Source of the DNA: Nitrospira sp.
Lineage (GTDB): Bacteria; Nitrospirota; Thermodesulfovibrionia; Thermodesulfovibrionales; Dissulfurispiraceae
Assembly: GCA_002634385.1 (NCBI GenBank)
Contig: NSJL01000002.1
Coordinates: forward strand, 1 to 64,000
Reading direction: 5' to 3'
Length of the DNA stretch: 64,000 bases
In this document: piece after piece, positions 25,700 to 33,617 of the stretch
Numbering within the stretch: position 1 is the stretch's first letter
How the letters are laid out: the number at the start of each line of letters is the position of its first letter
Position numbers and translations under genes: made by a program
The notes under the pieces: model-generated
The model's input: the letters and a program-made list of their open reading frames with translations, nothing else
Told to the model about the DNA's origin: nothing
The model's database searches: none

Positions 25700-26455
25700 C
25701 TAGTAGACAAGGCGATAGAACAGCAGGCCCAGGAATTCGCGCAGCCCCGCATAGACGCTCCAGAGTCCGGAGATATCGGGCAGATAATCATGCCACCCGT
25801 ACTTCTTATCTCCCCATGTCTTGAAATTCGCGGGAAAAGGGACCACTTTCAGATGAACTTTTTCGAAGCTCATCAGGGAGCGCTTCATATGAAAAGCGGA
25901 AGTTACTAGTATAGGCCTTTTGAAGCCGAACTTTCCACATATTTCCTTCGTGTAGCGGGCGTTTTCGATGGTATCCCTGCTCCTGTCCTCCAGGAGGATC
26001 TCCCTCTCAGGGACGCCGAGATCCATGAGAAACCGCTTTACGACCGGCGCCTCCGCCCTCCTGCCGCTGTAGACGATCCCGCTCGACACAACGACGGGGA
26101 TGCGGAGCTTTTTCTGCAGGCGCACCGCGGTAATGATCCTTCCGAGCATCTCCTCCGAGGGGACTCCCACGCCTGTCATGTCGGGTGCGTTGTCATACAC
26201 TCCGCCCCCCAGGAGGACGATGACGTCGCCCTTCGGGTTCTCCGGCAGGGAGAACCCCGCCTCCAGCTTTCCGATCAGGACATCGGAGACGGGTGCTATG
26301 GACAGAAGCCAGAGGGAAACTCCCAGCAGGATATTGAGGACACCTGCCTTCCGGCACTTTCCCCTGAGGAACAGGAAGCCGGAAAAAAGGAGGACCAGGA
26401 TAAAGATCCCGGGAGGAAGGAGAAAGGGGCTTATGATCTTCTTGATGAGAAACAT
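25700..26455 (-). CDS. YdcF-family (DUF218, ElyC/SanA-like) membrane protein
   Basis: 251 residues. Two N-terminal membrane segments (about 8-30 and 38-57), then the DUF218 domain with GDVIVLLGGGVYDNAPDM, VVVSSGIVYSGRRAEAPVVK, DRSRDTIENARYTKEICGK and PILVTSAFHMKRSLMSFEKV. ElyC-type proteins act at the inner membrane in envelope or peptidoglycan-precursor homeostasis. The C-terminal helix EFLGLLFYRLVY is usual. It sits between nrdJ and pdxJ, 3 bases after the nrdJ stop, and is probably co-transcribed with both. Confidence 0.85.
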   Translation of the reverse strand: MFLIKKIISPFLLPPGIFILVLLFSGFLFLRGKCRKAGVLNILLGVSLWLLSIAPVSDVLIGKLEAGFSLPENPKGDVIVLLGGGVYDNAPDMTGVGVPSEEMLGRIITAVRLQKKLRIPVVVSSGIVYSGRRAEAPVVKRFLMDLGVPEREILLEDRSRDTIENARYTKEICGKFGFKRPILVTSAFHMKRSLMSFEKVHLKVVPFPANFKTWGDKKYGWHDYLPDISGLWSVYAGLREFLGLLFYRLVY

Positions 26456-26458
26456 GTT

Positions 26459-28156
26459 CTAATCGGAATCGGCGAACTTGATCAGGGTCCCTTGCCGGGA
26501 GCCGTACCGGAAAACCGTAATACCCTTTACGCCCTTTTCATAGGCCATCAGGTACGCCCGCGCCACCTCCTCCTTTCTCGCCCTGTGGGGGAAATTGATG
26601 GTCTTGGAGACCGCATTGTCCGTATATTCCTGGAATGCCACCTGCATCTCGATATGGTCTTCCGGCGGGATCTCCAGGGCGGTCCGGAACAGTCTCCGCA
26701 CGTCCGCGGGAATCTCCTTTATTCCCCTGAGATGCCCCTGTTCCAGCACTTTCTTCATCACTTCCTCCGAATAGAAACCGCGCTGTTTGGCACTCTCGAT
26801 GAAATAACGGTTGATTTCGTACAGCTCGGTGTCGAGCACTCTCCTCTTGTAGGCGACGGCAAAGAGCGGCTCGATGCCGCTGGAGCAGTCCGCGATGGTG
26901 GAGATGGTCCCCGTGGGGGCGACCGTGGTGGTGGTGGCGTTCCTGACCCGGGGCATGCCCGGCGCGTCATACACGGAACCGGGGAAATTGGGGAAGACCC
27001 CGCGCTTTTCGGCCAGTCCGACGGACGCTTCCCGCGCGGTTTCCCGGACGAACCGCATCACCGTCCGCGCCAGGGCAAAAGCCTTCGGATGGTTATAGGG
27101 GATGCCCAGCAGGATGAGCATGTCCGCCCATCCCATCACCCCGAGCCCTATTTTCCTGTTTCCCTTGTGCATCCGCTCGATCTCGGGCAGCGGATAGATG
27201 CTTGCGTCGATGGAGTCGTCGAGGAAGCGCACCGCCTTCCTGATATCGGCGCCGAGGGAGTCGTAATCGACCGCTCCCTCCCGTACATACTTCGACAGGT
27301 TCATGGATCCCAGCACACATGCCTCATAGGGCAGGAGGGGTTGCTCCCCGCAGGGGTTGGTGCTCTCGAACTGCCCGATATGCGGGGTGGGATTGTCCCT
27401 GTTGATCCGGTCGATAAAGATCAGTCCGGGGTCTCCGGTCTCCCAGGCGCTCTGCACGATCTCGTCGAAGACCTCCCGCGCCCGAAGCCTCCCTTCGACC
27501 TCGCCGGAGCGGGGGTTGATGAGCTCGTATTCGCCATCCCTCCTCAGGGCATCCATGAAGGCGTCGGTAACGGAGACGGAGATGTTGAAATTGGTCAACT
27601 CCCCCCTCTCCCTCTTCACCCGTATGAACTCGAGGATATCGGGGTGGTCTACCCGCAGGATTCCCATGTTCGCACCCCGCCGCGCCCCGCCCTGCTTGAT
27701 CACATCGGTGGCGGTGTTGTAGATCTTTATGAAAGAGACGGGACCGCTGGCGATTCCCCCGGTGGACTGGACGATGTCTGTTTTCGGCCTGAGGCGCGAG
27801 AAGGAAAAGCCGGTGCCCCCCCCGCTCTGGAGGATCAGGGCCGCATTCTTCAGCGTATCGAAGATACTCTTCATGGAATCGTCCACCGGAAGCACGAAAC
27901 AGGCGGCAAGCTGACCCAGCGGCTTTCCGGCGTTCATCAACGTGGGGGAGTTGGGGAGGAAACGCAGGGACGACATCAGCTCGTAAAAGATCTCTTCCCA
28001 CTGCGCGGCATCTTCGTTATAGAGCTCTTCCGCCTGCGCAATCCCGTGGGCGACACGCCGGAACATCTCCCCGGGAGTTTCCGTAACGCGCCCGTGCGCG
28101 TCCTTGCGCAGGTACCGTGCGTGCAGCACTTTCAGGGCGTTTTCCGACAATTCCAT
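26459..28156 (-). CDS. nrdJ: Adenosylcobalamin-dependent (class II) ribonucleotide reductase, short form
   Basis: 565 residues. Diagnostic segments are FLPNSPTLMNAGKPLGQLAA, LQSGGGTGFSFSRLRP, FESTNPCGEQPLLPYEACVL and ATTTTVAPTGTISTIADCSS. The active-site cysteines in LAACFV and in NPCGEQ are present. It reduces ribonucleotides using B12 without oxygen. The protein ends at FRYGSRQGTLIKFADSD and lacks the C-terminal Cys-rich tail that usually re-reduces the site. The ATG at 28156 is chosen: a consensus promoter ends 6 bases before it, which leaves no leader. The upstream extension would need a TTG inside the promoter. Confidence 0.9.
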   Translation of the reverse strand: MELSENALKVLHARYLRKDAHGRVTETPGEMFRRVAHGIAQAEELYNEDAAQWEEIFYELMSSLRFLPNSPTLMNAGKPLGQLAACFVLPVDDSMKSIFDTLKNAALILQSGGGTGFSFSRLRPKTDIVQSTGGIASGPVSFIKIYNTATDVIKQGGARRGANMGILRVDHPDILEFIRVKRERGELTNFNISVSVTDAFMDALRRDGEYELINPRSGEVEGRLRAREVFDEIVQSAWETGDPGLIFIDRINRDNPTPHIGQFESTNPCGEQPLLPYEACVLGSMNLSKYVREGAVDYDSLGADIRKAVRFLDDSIDASIYPLPEIERMHKGNRKIGLGVMGWADMLILLGIPYNHPKAFALARTVMRFVRETAREASVGLAEKRGVFPNFPGSVYDAPGMPRVRNATTTTVAPTGTISTIADCSSGIEPLFAVAYKRRVLDTELYEINRYFIESAKQRGFYSEEVMKKVLEQGHLRGIKEIPADVRRLFRTALEIPPEDHIEMQVAFQEYTDNAVSKTINFPHRARKEEVARAYLMAYEKGVKGITVFRYGSRQGTLIKFADSD

Positions 28157-28162
28157 AGGTGA

Positions 28163-28191
28163 ATTATAATAGCATACCGATTTGTTGTCAA
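28163..28191 (-). promoter_or_regulatory. Consensus sigma70 promoter placing nrdJ on a leaderless mRNA
   Basis: On the minus strand TTGACA (28186-28191), a 17-base spacer and TATAAT (28163-28168) match the consensus perfectly. Six bases (TCACCT) then lead straight to the nrdJ ATG, so transcription should start at or next to the A of the start codon. Confidence 0.8.
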
Positions 28192-28635
28192 TTTTCAATA
28201 ACTTACGAAAAGACTTCTTTGCGGGCAAATGATCTTTTATGCAGACGTCTCAGGTACTTAGAGCGCCCGACACCCGGCAAAAGAAACGGGGCATAGAGAA
28301 TGGCATTCCGGCTCTTGTCCCGGCCCGGTACGGAATCCCTCTTAAAGACGGCGGGGATTGTCATTGTCTCGAAAGCAGCGCTGTGCGCCGTCATTCCGGA
28401 TTGTCCGGGATCCTTCCGAAGAAACGATTCCAGACCGATCACGGAAGGACAGAAGAGGGACTCGCTGTTCTTCCCGGCTCCGGTAATTCGAAGCGCTTTT
28501 CCCGTTTACATATTCCTATCATTTTTTACTTTAAAAACCTGTCGCCGCCATATAAAATACAGGGCAGCACAGTATCGTTTTCATAGGATCGTTATCACCG
28601 ACAGAGGTGCGTCGGAAACCTGGAGAGCACTGCAT
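28192..28635. other. Gap between nrdJ and the accessory island
   Basis: 444 bases with no supported gene. The part 28388-28432 (CGTCATTCCGGATTGTCCGG with GGATCC and CGATTCCAG) is a decayed copy of the same palindromic family as at 58375. The plus-strand frame open through this gap joins the res frame but has no family similarity before 28636. Confidence 0.45.
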
Positions 28636-31600
28636 ATGGATAACAGATTTTTCGAGCAGCCGGTCCTCAACTCCCCCTACGAATACCCTGCTCGTCACTG
28701 GGAGCTCGACGCCCAGGGCCAGCCGACCCAGCAGATCATCGTCAAACGTCGCAGTGCCGAGTTCATTACACCGATTCCCAAGCCCCGTAAGCGCAAGGGT
28801 GTGGACGATCAGCAGCAAATGGTTTTCGACGAGGGAAAAGGGCTCTCGACACAAAAGCAACAGTACGATCCCACCTCTATAATCAATGCGCTCCGTCTCC
28901 ATGTGGACAGGTGGCGCAGCATACCGAACCCCGGCAACTGGCAGGTCACACCTGAAACCGCCCGTCTTCTGCAACACTGGCGGCATCACCGGCTCTCCGG
29001 TATCCGGCCGTTTTTCTGCCAGATCGAAGCGGTGGAAACCGCCATCTGGTTGACGGAGGTCGCCCCGAACGATAAGGCCGGAAAAAGGTTTCTTGAGCAT
29101 CTGGCCAATGCCAATAATGATGCCAATCCCGGTCTGATGCGCCTTGCGTTGAAACTGGCTACCGGAGCAGGCAAAACCACCGTCATGGCCATGCTGATTG
29201 CCTGGCAGACCATCAATGCAGTGCGCCGGCCCAACAGTAGAAAATTTACCCGGGGATTTCTGGTCGTTACGCCCGGCCTGACCATCCGTGACCGGCTGCG
29301 CGTGCTTCAGCCCAACGACCCGGACAGTTACTATCAGAGCCGTGAGCTTGTCCCCGGAGACATGCTGGGCGACATTGAGAGGGCAAAGATAATCGTCACC
29401 AATTATCACGCCTTCAAGCTCCGCGAACGTATGGAGATATCGAAGGGCGGCCGCTCCCTTCTCCGGGGCCGTGGCGGAGAGCTTAACACTCTCGAAACCG
29501 AAGGGCAGATGCTCCAGCGGGTGATGCCCGGCCTGATGGGCATGAAAAGTATCATGGTGCTGAACGACGAGGCACACCACTGCTACCGCGAAAAGCCCAA
29601 TCACGACGCTGAAGACACTCTCACCGGCGATGAGAAGAAAGAGGCCGAGAAGAACAACGAGGCCGCCCGTCTCTGGATCTCCGGACTGGAAATCGTCAGC
29701 CGCAAGCTCGGCGTCAATCACCTTATCGATCTGTCGGCAACCCCCTTTTTCCTGCGCGGTTCAGGGTATGCCGAGGGGGTGCTGTTCCCCTGGACGATGA
29801 GCGATTTCTCTCTGATGGATGCCATCGAGTGCGGGATCGTCAAGCTGCCCCGCGTACCCGTGGCGGACAACATCCCCGGCGGGGACATGCCCCGGTTCCG
29901 TAACCTATGGGAGCATATCCGCAAACGAATGCCCAAAAAAGGCCGGGGCAAGACCAATACCCTTGATCCCCTGAGCATTCCCGTAGAGCTCCAGACCGCA
30001 CTGGAAGCCCTTTACGGTCACTATGAAAAGACCTATACCCTCTGGCAGCAGAGCGGCATCAAGGTGCCTCCCTGTTTCATCGTCGTCTGCAACAATACTT
30101 CCACCTCCAAGCTCGTTTACGACTACATAGCAGGCTTCCACCGGGAGAATGAAGACGGCTCCACCACCCTCGAGAATGGACGGTTGCCCCTGTTCCGCAA
30201 CTTCGACGAGTACGGCAACCAGCTTGCCCGCCCGCTCACGCTCCTGATCGACAGCGAGCAGCTCGAATCCGGCGATGCGCTGGACGACAACTTCCGAACC
30301 ATGGCTTTCGACGAGATCGACCGTTTCCGCCGGGAAATTGTGGAACGCACCGGCGACCGCTCCCAGGCCGAAAACCTTACCGATCAGGAACTGCTGCGCG
30401 AAGTCATGAACACCGTCGGCAAGGAAGGCCGCCTCGGCGAGTCCATCCGCTGCGTGGTCTCGGTCTCCATGCTCACCGAAGGGTGGGATGCCAACACCGT
30501 TACCCATGTGCTGGGGGTCCGCGCCTTCGGGACGCAGCTCTTGTGCGAGCAGGTTATCGGCCGTGCCCTGCGTCGCCAATCGTACGAGCTGAATGAAGAG
30601 GGGTTGTTCAACGTCGAATATGCCGACGTCCTGGGAATTCCCTTCGACTTCACGGCCAAGCCGGTGGTAGCTCCCCCGCAAAAGCCCCGGGAGACTATAC
30701 AGGTCAAGGCTGTTCGCCCCGATCGTGACTCCCTCGAAGTCCGCTTCCCGCGCGTTGCCGGGTACCGGGTCGAACTGCCGGAGGAACGGCTGACCGCCTC
30801 ATTCACCGATGAATCCGTGCTGGAGCTTACCCCGGACATTGTCGGCCCTTCAATTACCAAGAACCAGGGGATCATCGGTGAAGGGGTCGATCTCAGCCTT
30901 GTCCATACGGGCGACATGCGCCGCTCCACGCTGCTGTTCCATGTCACCCAGCGACTGCTCTATACCAAATGGCGCGACCCGGGTGAAGAACCCAGGTTGC
31001 ACCTATTTGGTCAACTGAAAAGAATCACCAAAGAATGGCTCGATACGTGCTTGCTATGCAAAGGGGGCACCTACCCGGCGCAGCTCATGTATCAGGAACT
31101 GGCCGACATGGCCTGCGAGCGCATCACCGCCGGTATTACCCGCGCGCTGGTGGGTGCGCGGCCCATCAAGACGGTGCTCGACGCATACAATCCGACCGGC
31201 TCCACCAGCCATGTGAATTTTACCACCTCGAAAACAAGCCGCTGGGAGACCGACTCCCGACGCTGTCATATCAATTGGGTAATCTTTGACAGCGACTGGG
31301 AGGCCGAGTTCTGCCGCGTAGCAGAATCCCATCCCCAGGTGAAAGCCTATGTCAAGAACCACGCTCTCGGGCTGGAAGTGCCCTACCGCTTCGGCTCCGA
31401 GACGCGCAGATACCTCCCCGACTTTATCGTGCTGGTGGACGATGGTCACGGCGAGGAAGACCTGCTGCATCTGATCGTCGAGATCAAAGGGTATCGGCGT
31501 GAGGATGCCAAGGAAAAGAAGGCCACCATGGAGACGTACTGGGTACCGGGGGTGAACAACCTGGGCGGTTATGGCCGCTGGGCCTTTGTTGAGCTCACCG

Positions 31601-31680
31601 ATGTGTACCGGATCGAATCCGATTTCGGGGCCAGGGTAGAGGCTGAGCTTAATAAAGGAAGGGTGAAGGGTAAAAAGTGA
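28636..31680 (+). CDS. Type III-like restriction enzyme subunit (BPTD_3080-type helicase-nuclease)
   Basis: 1014 residues. SF2 helicase motifs: Walker A LKLATGAGKTTVMA near 174, Walker B/DEAH-box LNDEAHHC near 309, motif III LSATPFF near 365 and the C-terminal helicase part with SVSMLTEGWDANTVTHVLG and EQVIGRALRR. A PD-(D/E)XK nuclease domain lies at the end: YLPDFIVLVDD near 926 and HLIVEIKGYR near 945. It should translocate and cut DNA lacking the methylation made by the mod gene at 33618. The ATG has a GGAGAG site 8 bases upstream. The last codons lie in a heptad repeat array. Confidence 0.88.
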   Translation: MDNRFFEQPVLNSPYEYPARHWELDAQGQPTQQIIVKRRSAEFITPIPKPRKRKGVDDQQQMVFDEGKGLSTQKQQYDPTSIINALRLHVDRWRSIPNPGNWQVTPETARLLQHWRHHRLSGIRPFFCQIEAVETAIWLTEVAPNDKAGKRFLEHLANANNDANPGLMRLALKLATGAGKTTVMAMLIAWQTINAVRRPNSRKFTRGFLVVTPGLTIRDRLRVLQPNDPDSYYQSRELVPGDMLGDIERAKIIVTNYHAFKLRERMEISKGGRSLLRGRGGELNTLETEGQMLQRVMPGLMGMKSIMVLNDEAHHCYREKPNHDAEDTLTGDEKKEAEKNNEAARLWISGLEIVSRKLGVNHLIDLSATPFFLRGSGYAEGVLFPWTMSDFSLMDAIECGIVKLPRVPVADNIPGGDMPRFRNLWEHIRKRMPKKGRGKTNTLDPLSIPVELQTALEALYGHYEKTYTLWQQSGIKVPPCFIVVCNNTSTSKLVYDYIAGFHRENEDGSTTLENGRLPLFRNFDEYGNQLARPLTLLIDSEQLESGDALDDNFRTMAFDEIDRFRREIVERTGDRSQAENLTDQELLREVMNTVGKEGRLGESIRCVVSVSMLTEGWDANTVTHVLGVRAFGTQLLCEQVIGRALRRQSYELNEEGLFNVEYADVLGIPFDFTAKPVVAPPQKPRETIQVKAVRPDRDSLEVRFPRVAGYRVELPEERLTASFTDESVLELTPDIVGPSITKNQGIIGEGVDLSLVHTGDMRRSTLLFHVTQRLLYTKWRDPGEEPRLHLFGQLKRITKEWLDTCLLCKGGTYPAQLMYQELADMACERITAGITRALVGARPIKTVLDAYNPTGSTSHVNFTTSKTSRWETDSRRCHINWVIFDSDWEAEFCRVAESHPQVKAYVKNHALGLEVPYRFGSETRRYLPDFIVLVDDGHGEEDLLHLIVEIKGYRREDAKEKKATMETYWVPGVNNLGGYGRWAFVELTDVYRIESDFGARVEAELNKGRVKGKK

Positions 31681-31715
31681 AGGGTAAAGAGTGAAGGGTG
31701 AAGTGAGAAGAGTGA
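31660..31715 (+). repeat. Array of eight 7-bp repeats (AGGGTGA type)
   Basis: Eight consecutive 7-bp units (AGGGTGA, AGGGTAA, AAAGTGA, AGGGTAA, AGAGTGA, AGGGTGA, AGTGAGA, AGAGTGA) fill the last codons of res and the whole gap to the next gene. There is no inverted partner array nearby. Same family as the arrays at 33147, 35845 and 53203. Confidence 0.8.
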
Positions 31716-31716
31716 A

Positions 31717-33150
31717 ATGAGCAGAACGAAGGCAGAAAAAAAGATTGACGACCTGTTTTCTCTCATCGCCTCCGGAGAGGACGGTACACGTCAGTTCAAG
31801 GTGGACGTGCGCAATGGCGATTCTTTGGCCTCTGATATGGCAGCCTTTGCCAACTCCGAAGGAGGGATGGTCTTCATCGGCGTGGCAGATGACGGCTCGA
31901 TACCGGGGCTGTCTCAGGAAGATGTGGTCCGGATTAACCAGCTCATCAGCAACACGGCCAGTCAGCATGTGCGTAGTGCTCTTGCCGTGCAGACGGAGAA
32001 TGTGTTGCTTCCGAATGGAAGCATTGTCATCGTGCTAACCATACCCAAAGGACTGGATAAGCCTTACTTCGATAAAAATGGCGTCATCTGGCTGAAATGC
32101 GGGGCAGACAAACGTCGCATCAATTCCAAGGAAGAGCTGCGCAGGCTCTTTCAACTTTCGAATCAGTTCCATGCGGACGAATTACCGACAAAAGCAGGAA
32201 TAGACAAGCTCGATAAGCTTCGCTTTCGCGATTTCCTGCGTGATACATACAAGCTGGACTATCCCGACGTGCCCGCTGAATTGATCCGATTGTTACAAAA
32301 CATGAACCTGGCTACCGATGAGGGTTTTCTGAGCCTTGCGGGAGTTCTCTTGTTTGCCGAACGCCCGGAGTGGATCATGCCCCAGTTTGTTATAAAAGCG
32401 ATCCGGTATCCGGGTAATGAGATTCATGTCAGTGATTATGTAGACACTGAAGATTTTTCCGGGCCATTGCGTAAGGTGTTTGATGATTCCCTGGCGTTTG
32501 TCATGCGCAACCTGCATAAAGTACAGGCCGGTCGTGGCGTTAATGCACCGGGAGTATCCGAAATTCCGGAATCGGTTTTTGAAGAGCTTCTGGTTAACGC
32601 TTTGGTGCATAGGGATTACTTGGTGAGCGCCCCCATTCGCCTTTTCATTTTCGACAACCGTATCGAAATCATCAGCCCCGGCCACCTGCCCAATAATCTT
32701 ACCGTGGAGAAAATTCGGGCAGGAAACTCCAATATTCGCAACCCAATTCTGGTTTCTTTTGTAGCAAAGGGGCTTTTGCCCTACCATGGGCTTGGTTCAG
32801 GAATTAAGAGGGCGCTGGAGGATTGGCAGGACATAGATTTCACCGACGACAGAGAAGGGTGCATGTTCACCGCCACAATCCGCAGAAAAGCTCTGGAAGC
32901 ACCTGCTTCACCGAAAGGTTCACTAGAAAGTTCGGGGATAAGTTCGGGGATAAGTTCGGGAAAAACTGGAGAGCAGATCATGAGGCTCCTGTCGGGCAGA
33001 CCGGAAATGACTATTCCTGAACTGGCCAAAGTTCTATCGATAAGCACGCGCGCAGTCGAAAAACAGGTTGCAAAGTTAAGGTCGGAAGGTCGCCTCCGCC
33101 GGATCGGTCCGGCGAAGGGCGGGCGTTGGGAAGCGAGGAGAGAAGAGTGA
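31717..33150 (+). CDS. AlbA_2/HATPase_c_4 protein (RecG-like, Schlafen-type)
   Basis: 477 residues. An AlbA_2 nucleic-acid-binding domain (about 20-130: RQFKVDVRNGDSLASDMAAF with ANSEGGMVFIGV) precedes a RecG-like ATPase part with FEELLVNALVHRDYLVSAPI (about 288-307) and GLGSGIKRAL, then a repetitive linker (about 404-416) and a winged helix (MTIPELAKVLSISTRAVEKQ). Such proteins often accompany type III and other defence loci, where their role is regulatory or unknown. The linker comes from a 12-bp tandem repeat. The gene lies 36 bases after res and overlaps the next start by 4 bases. Confidence 0.8.
   Translation: MSRTKAEKKIDDLFSLIASGEDGTRQFKVDVRNGDSLASDMAAFANSEGGMVFIGVADDGSIPGLSQEDVVRINQLISNTASQHVRSALAVQTENVLLPNGSIVIVLTIPKGLDKPYFDKNGVIWLKCGADKRRINSKEELRRLFQLSNQFHADELPTKAGIDKLDKLRFRDFLRDTYKLDYPDVPAELIRLLQNMNLATDEGFLSLAGVLLFAERPEWIMPQFVIKAIRYPGNEIHVSDYVDTEDFSGPLRKVFDDSLAFVMRNLHKVQAGRGVNAPGVSEIPESVFEELLVNALVHRDYLVSAPIRLFIFDNRIEIISPGHLPNNLTVEKIRAGNSNIRNPILVSFVAKGLLPYHGLGSGIKRALEDWQDIDFTDDREGCMFTATIRRKALEAPASPKGSLESSGISSGISSGKTGEQIMRLLSGRPEMTIPELAKVLSISTRAVEKQVAKLRSEGRLRRIGPAKGGRWEARREE
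32929..32964 (+). repeat. 12-bp tandem repeat, three units, in frame
   Basis: AGTTCGGGGATA is repeated at 32929 and 32941, with a third, altered unit at 32953. It encodes SSGISSGISSG. Because the unit is a multiple of three, copy number can change without a frameshift, altering only the linker between the ATPase part and the winged helix. Confidence 0.8.
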
Positions 33151-33557
33151 AGGATGAAGAGGGAAAGGTGAAGAGTGAAATAGAACAACCGAGACGGGAT
33201 TTGCCGGAGCGGACATTTGAGTTTGCGCGACGGGTAGTGACATTGTGCCGGACGCTGGATCAGGCGCCGGGTGTCAGCCGGACATTGGCCAACCAACTAA
33301 TGAGGTCGGGTACGTCAATTGGTGCGAACGTCGAAGAGGGACAGGGCAGCCAGAGCCGAGCCGATTTTGTCGCCAAGTATTCCATTGCTTGTAAAGAGGC
33401 TCGTGAAACTCACTACTGGTTACGATTGCTGATTGCTTCGGAGATTGCTCCGCAATCGCAAGCAAGCGATCAGGTCGAGGAAGTTAATCAGATCGTTGCG
33501 ATCCTGACCTCAATAATAAAGAAATGCAGAGCAATCAACGAGGATAAGAAAAGGTGA
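33147..33557 (+). CDS. S23-type four-helix-bundle protein
   Basis: 136 residues of the four-helix-bundle family first known from intervening sequences in 23S rRNA. Family hallmarks are FEFARRVVTLCRTLDQ, the turn TLANQLMRSGTSIGANVEEG and SRADFVAKYSIACKEARETH with YWLRLL. The GTG start overlaps the upstream stop (GTGA) and has a GAGGAG site. These proteins have no proven biochemical function; they form helical pentamers and may bind nucleic acid. The coding sequence starts within the left heptad array and ends just before the right one. Confidence 0.8.
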   Translation: MKDEEGKVKSEIEQPRRDLPERTFEFARRVVTLCRTLDQAPGVSRTLANQLMRSGTSIGANVEEGQGSQSRADFVAKYSIACKEARETHYWLRLLIASEIAPQSQASDQVEEVNQIVAILTSIIKKCRAINEDKKR

Positions 33558-33595
33558 AACTTTCACCCTTCACTCTTCTAACTTCACCCTTTTAT
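33147..33595 (+). mobile_element. Heptad-bounded S23 cassette, intergenic copy
   Basis: A 449-bp unit bounded by opposed 7-bp arrays. On the left are GTGAAGG, ATGAAGA, GGGAAAG, GTGAAGA, GTGAAAT (33147-33181). On the right are TTTCACC, CTTCACT, CTTCTAA, CTTCACC, CTTTTAT (33561-33595), the reverse-complement type. Between them lies a four-helix-bundle gene. A second cassette of similar size (434 bp) sits inside mod. Mobility is inferred from this repeated architecture; no target duplication was identified. Confidence 0.55.
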
Positions 33596-33617
33596 TGCTG
33601 CGAGGAGAATAAAGGAA

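Noticed and set aside
26492..28162. 556-codon plus-strand open frame opposite nrdJ
   Set aside because: Antisense shadow of a GC-rich gene; the minus-strand product matches class II ribonucleotide reductase throughout.
28300..28635. 112-codon upstream extension of the res frame
   Set aside because: It runs through a decayed intergenic repeat; the ATG at 28636 has a ribosome site and begins the family similarity.
31569..31766. Minus-strand frame rich in SLFTLHPSLFTLH
   Set aside because: This is the reverse translation of the AGGGTGA heptad array, not a protein.
33147..33181. Heptad array considered as a CRISPR-like repeat
   Set aside because: Units are 7 bp without spacers, so it is a simple tandem array.
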